NCBI GenBank assembly: GCA_934645175.1
Contig: CAKUDE010000043.1
Location: forward strand, 1-14,375
Direction: 5' to 3'
DNA length: 14,375 nucleotides
Origin: an uncultured Oscillospiraceae bacterium
GTDB lineage: Bacteria > Bacillota > Clostridia > Oscillospirales > Oscillospiraceae
Shown: one piece after another, positions 1-5,274 of the stretch
Position numbering within the stretch: position 1 is the stretch's first letter
How the letters are laid out: each line of letters opens with the position of its first letter
Program-made: the position numbers and the translations under genes
The notes under the pieces: model-generated
What the model saw: only the letters and a program-made list of their open reading frames with translations
Database searches by the model: none
Told to the model about the DNA's origin: nothing

Positions 1-172
1 CGCCCATTTCAAAGAGCGCCGCCTGCCCCTCATGCTCCAGCATGACCGCCTCTGCGTCGGTCAGCACAGGCTCGGGAACGGGATGCTCCGGCACAGCGGC
101 ATTTTCTACCGCAGGAGCGGAAGCCTCGGCGGGCGGGGCTGCCTCGGGAATGTTTTTCTTATCATCTGCCAT
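1..172 (-). CDS. Unrecognised protein, N-terminal part only (gene runs off the window)
   Basis: The start codon on the minus strand is at 172-170, with a strong Shine-Dalgarno AAAAGGAGG (plus 180-188) seven bases upstream, which fixes the start and argues for a real gene. Fifty-seven codons are visible before the window edge. The protein begins MADDKKNIPEAAPPAEASAP and stays rich in Ala, Pro, Glu and Val to about residue 38. It then turns into a sequence that looks helical (LTDAEAVMLEHEGQAALFEM). There is no signal peptide and no membrane segment in the visible part. I do not recognise the family. An acidic, Ala/Pro-rich leader before a helical part occurs in some phage structural and some cytoplasmic proteins, but that is not enough to assign a role. 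A terminator-like hairpin directly upstream suggests it is transcribed separately from whatever lay before it, or from processed mRNA. Confidence 0.7.
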   Translation of the reverse strand, partial: MADDKKNIPEAAPPAEASAPAVENAAVPEHPVPEPVLTDAEAVMLEHEGQAALFEMG

Positions 173-197
173 TTGTAAACCTCCTTTTCGTGGCATG

Positions 198-221
198 AAA
201 AAAGCCAGTTCGCAGACTGGC
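198..221 (-). terminator. Rho-independent terminator, minus strand, ahead of the gene at 1-172
   Basis: Read on the minus strand, GCCAGT (221-216) and ACTGGC (209-204) form a 6-bp stem around a 6-base loop, followed by a run of six T (203-198). It lies upstream of the minus-strand gene, so it would end an earlier minus-strand transcript or attenuate this one. Confidence 0.65.
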
Positions 222-254
222 CGGGTGGAAGTGACCTCCCTTCGTGGTGTTATA

Positions 255-291
255 TATGAAAACGCCGCCCGTTGTCCTGTTGAGCGGCGTT
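255..291 (-). terminator. Second hairpin, weak minus-strand terminator
   Basis: AACGCCGC (261-268) and GCGGCGTT (284-291) pair perfectly over 8 bp around a 15-base loop. On the minus strand the stem is followed by only a short T run (TTTTCAT), so termination would be weak. The sequence just past it on the minus strand resembles the sequence just past the hairpin at 204-221 (see findings). Confidence 0.4.
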
Positions 292-396
292 GTTCTCGTC
301 ATTTTGAATTTTTAGAATAAATACCTCTTGCCGACTGCCAGCAAACCGTTGATATATCTGTGTTTTCTGAAATCCTATAATTACACTCCGACCAAG

Positions 397-436
397 AATC
401 CACTGCGGTTTTTATGAGACTGCAGTGGATTTTTTT
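397..436 (+). terminator. Plus-strand terminator with no visible gene before it
   Basis: AATCCACTGC (397-406) pairs perfectly over 10 bp with GCAGTGGATT (422-431). The loop is about 15 bases and the T run extends to 436. The orientation is plus. No plus-strand gene precedes it in the window, so it may insulate the tRNA promoter or be left from a lost gene. Confidence 0.65.
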
Positions 437-553
437 CGTTCCTGCAAGCTCGTTGAGTGGTGCGGTTCACCGGTTTTCCGTGCGGCGGATCGGCCAATCA
501 AGCGGGGGATTCTCGGCGTCGAACGAAAACTTCTCTGAAATTGAAAAAAATGC

Positions 554-582
554 TTGCATTTTGCGCGCCGTTCTGATATAAT
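554..582 (+). promoter_or_regulatory. Sigma-A promoter of the tRNA operon
   Basis: The -35 box is TTGCAT (554-559), the spacer is 17 bases, and the -10 box is a perfect TATAAT (577-582) with an extended TGA just before it (574-576). Transcription would start near 589, about 23 bases before the mature 5' end of the first tRNA. Confidence 0.85.
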
Positions 583-611
583 AGCCCAGCGACGGCGAGA
601 GATGCGGATAT

Positions 612-688
612 GGGCCTTTAGCTCAGTTGGTTAGAGCATCCGGCTCATAACCGGACGGTCCCGGGTTCGAGTCCCCGAAGGCCCACCA
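612..688 (+). tRNA. tRNA with CAU anticodon (elongator Met or Ile2)
   Basis: This is a complete 77-base cloverleaf. The acceptor stem GGGCCTT (612-618) pairs with AAGGCCC (678-684). The anticodon stem TCCGG/CCGGA encloses loop CTCATAA with anticodon CAT at 646-648. The T arm has GGTTCGAGTCC, the discriminator is A685, and CCA is encoded (686-688). The intact G1-C72 pair excludes initiator tRNA-fMet. The choice between elongator Met and Ile2 (lysidine-modified by TilS) cannot be made safely by eye. The body resembles, from memory, the Bacillus Ile2-type sequence. Confidence 0.95.
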
Positions 689-716
689 GTTCTCAAAGAT
701 GCCTTGCAGAGAATAT

Positions 717-791
<75 letters not shown>

Positions 792-792
<1 letters not shown>

Positions 793-820
793 AAACCACT
801 TGCTTTTGCAAGTGGTTTTT
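792..820 (+). terminator. Terminator of the tRNA operon
   Basis: A 12-bp stem, AAAACCACTTGC (792-803) with GCAAGTGGTTTT (808-819), encloses a TTTT loop. The T run continues to 820. It starts at the last base of tRNA-Trp and is a strong intrinsic terminator. Confidence 0.95.
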
Positions 821-834
821 CATTTGTATTTGCC

Positions 835-870
835 TGCATTTTGCGGTGTTCATATCTCACGCAAAATGCA
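835..870. repeat. Perfect 11-bp inverted repeat upstream of the kinase-like gene
   Basis: TGCATTTTGCG (835-845) and CGCAAAATGCA (860-870) are perfect inverted copies separated by 14 bases. No T run follows on either strand, so it is not a classic terminator. It could be an operator or an RNA hairpin in the leader of the gene at 939. Confidence 0.6.
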
Positions 871-938
871 TCATGAAGATTGAGAAATGGAAGTGCTCAT
901 GAGGCAATAAAGTATCAACAGGTTAGGATTGAAGAAAT

Positions 939-1487
939 ATGAAACTTGGTCAAAAAATCATTGTACTTGGGTGCCCGGGAAGTGGCAAGAGTACAATTTC
1001 AAAGAGGCTCCGGGACATCACGGGACTGCCTCTATTCCATCTGGATCAAATTTGGTGGAGGCCGGACGGATCGCATATTTCAAGAAAGGAATTTGACCAA
1101 AAGCTGGATGAAATGCTTCTGTCGGACAGATGGATTATTGACGGAGATTACAGCAGAACGTATGAAGTGCGATTTCAATCGTGCGATACGGCAATCTTTC
1201 TTGATTACGGCCTTGACGTGTGTATGAACGGGATTGGGGAGCGTGTCGGAAAAAACCGCACGGATATTCCGTGGACGGAACAGGAGCTGGACCCGGAATT
1301 GGTGAAGCTGGTTGAGAATTACGCAAAGGACAACCGTCCGGTCGTTCTATCCCTCTTTGAGAGGCATTCTGATGTAGACAAGCTCGTTTTCCGATCACGT
1401 TCCGAAGCGGCCGAGTGGATGAGCGGGCTTGCTCGGACTTCGTCTTATCTAACCGAACGCCAATCGGGATCTGCGAAGCGAGCGTAA
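939..1487 (+). CDS. P-loop nucleotide kinase-like protein (FlaR / topology modulation family)
   Basis: This is a 182-residue soluble protein with a Walker A loop GCPGSGKST at residues 11-19, right after a first beta strand (KIIVLG). The segment around residues 33-42 (PLFHLDQIWW), the DRWIIDGDYSRT stretch near residues 64-75, the FLDYG strand and the RTDIPW segment match the adenylate-kinase-like family (COG0563) often annotated as AAA ATPase or 'DNA topology modulation protein FlaR-related'. The family is expected to bind ATP and probably phosphorylate a small substrate. The real substrate is unknown, and the topology label comes from old annotation. The length is normal for the family. The ribosome binding site is weak (AGGA at 925-928), and no convincing sigma-A promoter was found between the tRNA terminator and the start. 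The ORF in another frame at 946 lacks family features and is a shadow. Confidence 0.85.
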   Translation: MKLGQKIIVLGCPGSGKSTISKRLRDITGLPLFHLDQIWWRPDGSHISRKEFDQKLDEMLLSDRWIIDGDYSRTYEVRFQSCDTAIFLDYGLDVCMNGIGERVGKNRTDIPWTEQELDPELVKLVENYAKDNRPVVLSLFERHSDVDKLVFRSRSEAAEWMSGLARTSSYLTERQSGSAKRA

Positions 1488-1503
1488 AAAAATCGGAAGG
1501 GTC

Positions 1504-1534
1504 TTGACTCTCACACAGTGGCAGACATTATAAT
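1504..1534 (+). promoter_or_regulatory. MerR-type promoter with 19-bp spacer
   Basis: TTGACT (1504-1509) and a perfect TATAAT (1529-1534) are separated by 19 bases instead of 17. MerR-family activators act on promoters with such stretched spacers. The spacer region contains an imperfect dyad: GACTCTCAC (1506-1514), three bases, then GTGGCAGAC (1518-1526), with 6 of 9 positions symmetric. It lies just upstream of the merR-like gene, so autoregulation is likely. Confidence 0.75.
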
Positions 1535-1575
1535 CGCTGCGAGCTCAAAGATAACAGCAAACAGGAGGTACCGCC

Positions 1576-2391
1576 ATGCTGAAAATAGGAGATTTTTCAA
1601 AGTTGTCCAGAGTCAGCGTCAGAATGCTTCGTCATTACGATGAGATCGGGCTTCTGAAGCCTGCCGAGACCGACCGATTCACCGATTACCGATATTACAG
1701 AGAGGATCAACTTCCGACAGTCTGCCGCATTACGGCGCTGAAGGATATGGGCTTTTCACTTGCAGATATCGTAAAAATCCTTGATATCTATGATGACAAG
1801 GAAAAACTGGACGGTTTTTTCGCGGTCAGGGAACGGGAGCTGAAGCAGCTCTCGCAGGATACGGCATATAAGCTGACGCTTCTGGACGCAGCCCGAAAGA
1901 GGCTGAGAAAGGAAGAAAGCATGAATTATAATGTTACCATCAAAACCATTCCGACACGCTATGCAGCGACCGTACATATGACCATTCCGTGCTATGAGGA
2001 CGAGGGCACGGTGTGGAGTACCTTGGTGTCCGAAACTGCACACATGAAGATCATCGAGGACGATCCCTGCCTCTGTGCCGTCACTTTCCTCGACGGGGAG
2101 TACAAGGAGAAGGACGTTGAGGTAATGGCGTGGAAAACCGTCAGGGGAAGCTATCCCGACACCGAGCACGTGAAATTTATGACACTGCCGGAGGTCACCG
2201 TGGCAAGCTGCATCTTCAAGGGCGGTTATCACCTGATTAACGAGGTCTATGCCGCAATTGCCGCGTGGGTCGATGCGAACGGGTATGAACCAACCGGATT
2301 GACCTTTAACATCTATCATATCAGCCCTCACGAAACACGCAATCCCGATGAATTTGTCACCGAGGTCTGCTGCCCGGTGAAAAAGAAATAA
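1576..2391 (+). CDS. MerR-family transcription regulator with GyrI-like effector domain
   Basis: This is a 271-residue regulator. Residues 2-41 form the MerR winged helix-turn-helix (IGDFSKLSRVSVRMLRHYDE, then wing RFTDYRYY at 34-41). Residues 42-72 carry the second helix pair (LKDMGFSLADIVKIL). Residues about 74-113 are a dimerisation coiled coil. Residues about 117-268 are a GyrI-like/AraC-type effector-binding domain, as in BmrR and TipA, which bind hydrophobic or cationic drugs. The start is fixed by AGGAGG at 1563-1568, seven bases upstream. The promoter has a 19-bp spacer typical of MerR control. A strong terminator follows, so the gene is monocistronic, and no efflux pump is adjacent. 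The inducer and any second target are unknown. An internal ATG at 1921 with a good ribosome binding site could yield the effector domain alone (see findings). Confidence 0.93.
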   Translation: MLKIGDFSKLSRVSVRMLRHYDEIGLLKPAETDRFTDYRYYREDQLPTVCRITALKDMGFSLADIVKILDIYDDKEKLDGFFAVRERELKQLSQDTAYKLTLLDAARKRLRKEESMNYNVTIKTIPTRYAATVHMTIPCYEDEGTVWSTLVSETAHMKIIEDDPCLCAVTFLDGEYKEKDVEVMAWKTVRGSYPDTEHVKFMTLPEVTVASCIFKGGYHLINEVYAAIAAWVDANGYEPTGLTFNIYHISPHETRNPDEFVTEVCCPVKKK

Positions 2392-2418
2392 TTGCAGTCC
2401 TGCCGCAGATGAACGGCT

Positions 2419-2454
2419 GCACCCACCCTCAGAAGCGAGGGTGGGTGCGTTTTT
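2419..2454 (+). terminator. Terminator of the merR-like gene
   Basis: GCACCCACCCTC (2419-2430) pairs perfectly over 12 bp with GAGGGTGGGTGC (2437-2448) around a 6-base loop. GTTTTT follows (2449-2454). It is a strong intrinsic terminator 28 bases after the stop codon. Confidence 0.95.
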
Positions 2455-2478
2455 ATATTCCGACCTTACCAAAGCGTC

Positions 2479-2507
2479 TTGACAAATCCTGCCTTTTGAT
2501 ATATAAT
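2479..2507 (+). promoter_or_regulatory. Consensus sigma-A promoter of the tetR-CPBP operon
   Basis: Both boxes match consensus perfectly: TTGACA (2479-2484), a 17-base spacer, TATAAT (2502-2507). Transcription would start near 2514. Such a strong promoter makes sense if it is normally held off by a repressor. Confidence 0.93.
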
Positions 2508-2517
2508 TCAAATTATA
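2502..2517. promoter_or_regulatory. Probable TetR operator overlapping the -10 box
   Basis: TATAATT (2502-2508) and AATTATA (2511-2517) form a perfect 7-bp palindrome with a 2-base centre. It begins exactly at the -10 hexamer and covers the predicted start site. A repressor bound here would block RNA polymerase. The next gene encodes a TetR regulator, so self-repression is the simplest reading. Caution: AT-rich palindromes also arise easily around TATAAT. Confidence 0.6.
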
Positions 2518-2548
2518 AATAACACTGATTATACATGGAGGTGCGAGT

Positions 2549-3121
2549 ATGCCGGCAAAAGCAAAAGTCACAAGAGAGATGATTGTTGATACGGCCTTTG
2601 CGGTCGCCCGCGAAGTGGGCGTAGAAAACATTAACGCAAGGACTGTTTCAGAGCGGCTGCATTGCTCCACGCAGCCTGTCATGTATCATTTTGCGACGAT
2701 TGACGAGCTGAAACGGGCGGTCTATGCGAAAGCGGATCTTTACCATTCGGAATATCTGATGAATATGAAGAAACCGCCAAAGGGTGCGGCGCTCGGAATC
2801 GGAATGAATTATATCCGCTTTGCGATCGAAGAACCGCATTTGTTCCGTTTCCTGTTTCAGTCGGATTATTTCAACGGAAAGACTTTGCTTGAGCTGATTG
2901 ACGCCGAGGAGCTTCGCCCTGTCCTCTTGGCTATGCAGGGAGCTTTAGGAATTGGCATGGAACAGACAAAAAAGGTTTTCCTGACGGTTTTTCTGTTTGC
3001 CCACGGGTACGCAAGTATCATTGCCAACAATTCGCTGAAATACGACGAGGAGCTTATCAATTCTCAGTTGGAGCGGGCATATCGGGGCGCAATATTGGCC
3101 GCGCAGGAGGAAATACAGTGA
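2549..3121 (+). CDS. TetR/AcrR-family transcription regulator
   Basis: This is a 190-residue protein. Residues 8-50 form the TetR DNA-binding domain: a first helix (MIVDTAFAVAREVG), then the helix-turn-helix NINARTVSERLHCSTQPVMYH at about 27-47, ending in the usual YHF. The C-terminal half is helical and contains YIRFAIEEPHLFRFLF near residues 88-103, a pattern seen in WHG-type TetR ligand-binding domains. GGAGG (2537-2541) seven bases upstream sets the start. The promoter carries a palindrome over the -10 box, consistent with autorepression. The stop codon lies 31 bases before the CPBP gene with no terminator between, so the two form an operon and the CPBP protein is the obvious regulated partner. 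The ligand is unknown. Confidence 0.92.
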   Translation: MPAKAKVTREMIVDTAFAVAREVGVENINARTVSERLHCSTQPVMYHFATIDELKRAVYAKADLYHSEYLMNMKKPPKGAALGIGMNYIRFAIEEPHLFRFLFQSDYFNGKTLLELIDAEELRPVLLAMQGALGIGMEQTKKVFLTVFLFAHGYASIIANNSLKYDEELINSQLERAYRGAILAAQEEIQ

Positions 3122-3152
3122 AAAAGCACTTCATATTGCGAGGGAAGATAAA

Positions 3153-3881
3153 ATGAAGAAAATATATGAGAAAAACGAGCTGACATTTGCAATCATGTGG
3201 ATCGTGGTTTATTGCGTTCTGCAATCGCTGGCGAATCCGCTGAACAGGCTCATAGACATTGAGTATTCCGTGAGCGCTGCTTTTTGTATTGTGCAGACGT
3301 TCGTTCTGCTTGCCTTCATCCGAAAGAACAACTTGCTGAAAAAGTATGGGCTTTGTAAATCGCCCGTTCCGGCATGGCGGCTGCTTTACTATGTGCCGCT
3401 TGTCATTCTGGCGTCGGGCAACCTCTGGAACGGTGTCGCCCTCAATTATTCACCGATTGAAACGGTCTGTCGTATTACCTGTATGCTCTGCGTCGGCTTT
3501 TTGGAGGAAGTGATCTTCCGGGGACTCCTGTTTACGGCCATTGCAAAAAACAATATGAAATCTGCAATCATCATCTCCAGCGTGACCTTCGGCATCGGAC
3601 ATATCATCAACCTGTTCAACGGAAGCGGCATGGATTTGGTGAACAACCTGTGCCAAATCGTCTTTGCGGTTGCGGTCGGTTTCCTGCTGGTTACAATCTT
3701 TTATCGTGGCGGGAGTCTGATTCCGTGCATTCTCGTCCATTCTGCGATTAACACGCTCGGCACCTTTGCCAATGATACAAACCTTACCACGGAAATGCAC
3801 CTGCTCCATCTCGCTGTTCTGATTGTCGTTACGGTTGCCTATACGCTGATCCTGACAAAGATGCTTCCGAAAAATCGGTAG
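3153..3881 (+). CDS. CPBP-family intramembrane glutamic endopeptidase
   Basis: This is a 242-residue, multi-spanning membrane protein with hydrophobic segments at roughly residues 12-28, 43-57, 77-90, 108-130, 138-150, 165-184, 187-204 and 217-236. It carries the three signature motifs of the CPBP (Abi / Rce1-like) family: EEVIFR at 118-123 (EExxxR), FGIGH at 146-150 (FxxxH), and HSAIN at 196-200 (HxxxN). These supply the catalytic glutamate and metal- or proton-relay residues, so the protein is probably active. Relatives process prenylated proteins in eukaryotes. In Firmicutes they are linked to bacteriocin self-immunity, peptide maturation or cleavage of anti-sigma factors. GAGGGA (3140-3145) precedes the start by seven bases. 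It is the second gene of the tetR operon. No bacteriocin gene was seen nearby. Confidence 0.92.
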   Translation: MKKIYEKNELTFAIMWIVVYCVLQSLANPLNRLIDIEYSVSAAFCIVQTFVLLAFIRKNNLLKKYGLCKSPVPAWRLLYYVPLVILASGNLWNGVALNYSPIETVCRITCMLCVGFLEEVIFRGLLFTAIAKNNMKSAIIISSVTFGIGHIINLFNGSGMDLVNNLCQIVFAVAVGFLLVTIFYRGGSLIPCILVHSAINTLGTFANDTNLTTEMHLLHLAVLIVVTVAYTLILTKMLPKNR

Positions 3882-3962
3882 GCAATCAGAGGATTCCCTG
3901 GCGCAATTTCCTGTGCTACGGGACAGCGCGCATTTCAAGCCGAACCGTCGTATCAATGAAAA

Positions 3963-4003
3963 ACAACAGCTCCCGGAACGGAACTTCCGGGAGCTGTTCT
4001 TTT
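3963..4003. terminator. Bidirectional terminator between convergent genes
   Basis: AACAGCTCCCGGAA (3965-3978) and TTCCGGGAGCTGTT (3985-3998) form a perfect 14-bp stem with a 6-base loop. CTTTT follows on the plus strand. On the minus strand GTTTTTC follows (plus 3958-3964). It ends both the tetR-CPBP transcript and the minus-strand transcript from 4692-4036. Confidence 0.93.
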
Positions 4004-4035
4004 GCTGCTTAGAGGCCGTCGGCGGGCAGAGAACC

Positions 4036-4692
4036 TCATTCCTCCGGCTCGGCGAATACCATGTTATTGAAAATCTCGGACATTTTTTCGTTGCCGTAAT
4101 GCCGGTCGAGGTAGCGGCTGACGGCGTATTTCGGCGGCTGCCCCTCCAGGCGATTCTTCCAGCGAAGGATGGCCGCCGAGGTGACGAGCAGATTCGCCGC
4201 CATAAAGGCCGAGAGGACAATGCAGCTCACACGCGCAAAGACGCCGCCGTGCAGATGTTCGTCGATGCGCTTGAGCAGGGGATACAGCAGCTTGACAAAA
4301 GCCAGACCGCACAGCCCCCAGATGCCGCCCATACCTACGCTGACGCGTCCGTTGATGTTCAGAAAATCATCGCTGTAGTCCCAGGAGCGCGAACCGAAAA
4401 ACAGCTCCTGAAAGTAGCTTGCCAGGTATTCCACGGCCATTCCGGCGGCCGCATAGATCAGGAATTGCAGCCACAGGCGCTTTTTCTCGGAGAAAAACGC
4501 TACAAGATACATGGCTACCGCACCGAAGCCGTAGACGATACAGAATGGTCCCCATACGACGGCGGAGTGGTTTTCCCAATGGCCGATCGTGAAGATCCGC
4601 CATACGCCCTCCATCAGAAATCCGGCAAGACTTCCGATAAAAAAGAGCCAGAACAGTGTGGAATAGCGCAGCTTTTCCTTCGCTTCCTTCAT
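4036..4692 (-). CDS. CmpB-family putative ABC transporter permease (PF06541-like membrane protein)
   Basis: This is a 218-residue membrane protein with about five hydrophobic segments, near residues 11-31, 45-67, 73-92, 120-140 and 151-174. The motifs GPFCIVYGFGA (48-58), SWDYSD (103-108) and LNINGRVS (111-118), followed by a WG pair (125-126), match the family called 'putative ABC transporter permease' or ABC_trans_CmpB. Its members are common and poorly characterised in Clostridia. No ATPase or solute-binding gene is adjacent, so a transport role is not shown here. The tail after residue 178 is polar and probably cytoplasmic. GGGAGG (plus 4697-4702) lies only four bases before the ATG, which is tight but in range. 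A good minus-strand promoter lies about 60-85 bases upstream. The gene is monocistronic and convergent with the CPBP operon. The long plus-strand frame over the same bases is a shadow. Confidence 0.85.
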   Translation of the reverse strand: MKEAKEKLRYSTLFWLFFIGSLAGFLMEGVWRIFTIGHWENHSAVVWGPFCIVYGFGAVAMYLVAFFSEKKRLWLQFLIYAAAGMAVEYLASYFQELFFGSRSWDYSDDFLNINGRVSVGMGGIWGLCGLAFVKLLYPLLKRIDEHLHGGVFARVSCIVLSAFMAANLLVTSAAILRWKNRLEGQPPKYAVSRYLDRHYGNEKMSEIFNNMVFAEPEE

Positions 4693-4749
4693 AAGACCTC
4701 CCGCTTCGTCGGAAACCCCGACGGTTCGACATTTCTGACTGTAAGTGGT

Positions 4750-4778
4750 ATTTTACACGAAAGGCGGCGGTATGTCAA
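4750..4778 (-). promoter_or_regulatory. Sigma-A promoter of the CmpB-like gene
   Basis: On the minus strand, TTGACA (4778-4773), a 17-base spacer and TAAAAT (4755-4750) form a near-consensus promoter. The start would be near 4743. The roughly 50-base leader contains a small hairpin, CGTCGG/CCGACG (4707-4723), just before the ribosome binding site. Confidence 0.85.
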
Positions 4779-5181
4779 CGGATTTTTCCGCCGGAGATGC
4801 GCCGATGCGGTGGGTGTGAATATAATGAATAAATATGCATAAAATTCGGCCCCGCGAGAGCCAATCTAAACCGGACGGAATTTTCTTATCATTCGAATTA
4901 CGAATGAAACACTCCGGAGAAATACCGACCTCCCTGTAGGAACGGGGAAAAGCGGCACAATTTGGCTGTTTCGTGGGAGAAGACGGAAATGAGAATATAG
5001 AATTGCCGAGAGACGGCGAGGAAAATCGTTTTCGTTTGTGCATACAGTACAAACGGCTTTATACGGAAATTCTTTTGAATTACCAGACTCGAGCCGTGAC
5101 AGTGAGATGCCGCTTTGCAGAGCTCACAAATTTACATAACCTCTACAATGAAAAAATTTTCACGAAACATTAACAAAGTTC
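4779..5181. other. Gene-free stretch with many small inverted repeats
   Basis: No supported gene lies between the two divergent promoters. Inverted repeats seen: TCATTCG/CGAATGA (4889-4907), CTCCGGAG (4912-4919), GCCG/CGGC (5005-5017), GAAAA/TTTTC (5021-5033), a 9-bp stem CGTTTGTGC/GTACAAACG with one G-T wobble (5033-5055), GTGAG/CTCAC (5102-5127) and TGAAAA/TTTTCA (5149-5162). They could be regulator sites for the divergent genes or part of an RNA. A 66-codon GTG frame at 4973-5173 has no ribosome binding site and was not accepted. Confidence 0.5.
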
Positions 5182-5210
5182 TTGCAATTCGGAAACAGTG
5201 ATGCTATAAT
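5182..5210 (+). promoter_or_regulatory. Extended -10 promoter of the giant surface protease gene
   Basis: TTGCAA (5182-5187), a 17-base spacer and a perfect TATAAT (5205-5210) preceded by TGC (5202-5204) make a good sigma-A promoter. Transcription should start near 5217, giving a leader of about 58 bases. Confidence 0.88.
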
Positions 5211-5222
5211 TATACAAACTTT

Positions 5223-5245
5223 TAACAGTGCTTCGTGCGCTGTTA
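5223..5245 (+). promoter_or_regulatory. 5'-end stem-loop in the protease mRNA leader
   Basis: TAACAGTGC (5223-5231) pairs with GCGCTGTTA (5237-5245) over 9 bp, with one T-G wobble, around loop TTCGT. It would sit within a few bases of the predicted 5' end. It leaves the AGGAGG site (5260-5265) exposed and has no T run, so mRNA stabilisation is more likely than termination. Confidence 0.6.
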
Positions 5246-5274
5246 TCGGTTAAAAATTGAGGAGGAAGAACCGA

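Larger units (their letters stand above)
173..611. other. Intergenic stretch between minus-strand gene and tRNA operon
   Basis: No supported gene lies here. It contains the two minus-strand hairpins (204-221, 261-291), a plus-strand terminator (397-436) and the tRNA promoter (554-582). Open frames in this stretch lack ribosome binding sites and overlap the hairpins or the minus-strand gene. Nothing else was recognised between 292-396 or 437-550. Confidence 0.6.

Noticed and set aside
162..302. A 46-codon minus-strand frame reading into the start of the gene at 172
   Set aside because: No ribosome binding site before its ATG at 302, and it consists almost entirely of the two hairpins and leader sequences.
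42..320. A 92-codon plus-strand frame opposite the first minus-strand gene
   Set aside because: Low-complexity Ala/Ser/Gly product that mirrors the Ala/Pro-rich minus-strand gene. It has no ribosome binding site and runs through two hairpins.
1756..2682. A 308-codon minus-strand open frame across the merR and tetR genes
   Set aside because: It crosses a strong terminator and two promoters of the plus strand and shows no domain.
4815..4826. TATAAT at 4821-4826 as a plus-strand promoter
   Set aside because: No acceptable -35 box 16-18 bases upstream and no extended -10 TG, and no gene follows closely.
3913..4842. A 309-codon plus-strand open frame over the CmpB-like gene
   Set aside because: The minus-strand frame has family motifs, membrane segments, a ribosome binding site, promoter and terminator. 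The plus frame starts before the bidirectional terminator and lacks all of these.
4973..5173. A 66-codon GTG frame in the stretch before the protease gene
   Set aside because: No Shine-Dalgarno sequence, no family features, and it overlaps several inverted repeats.
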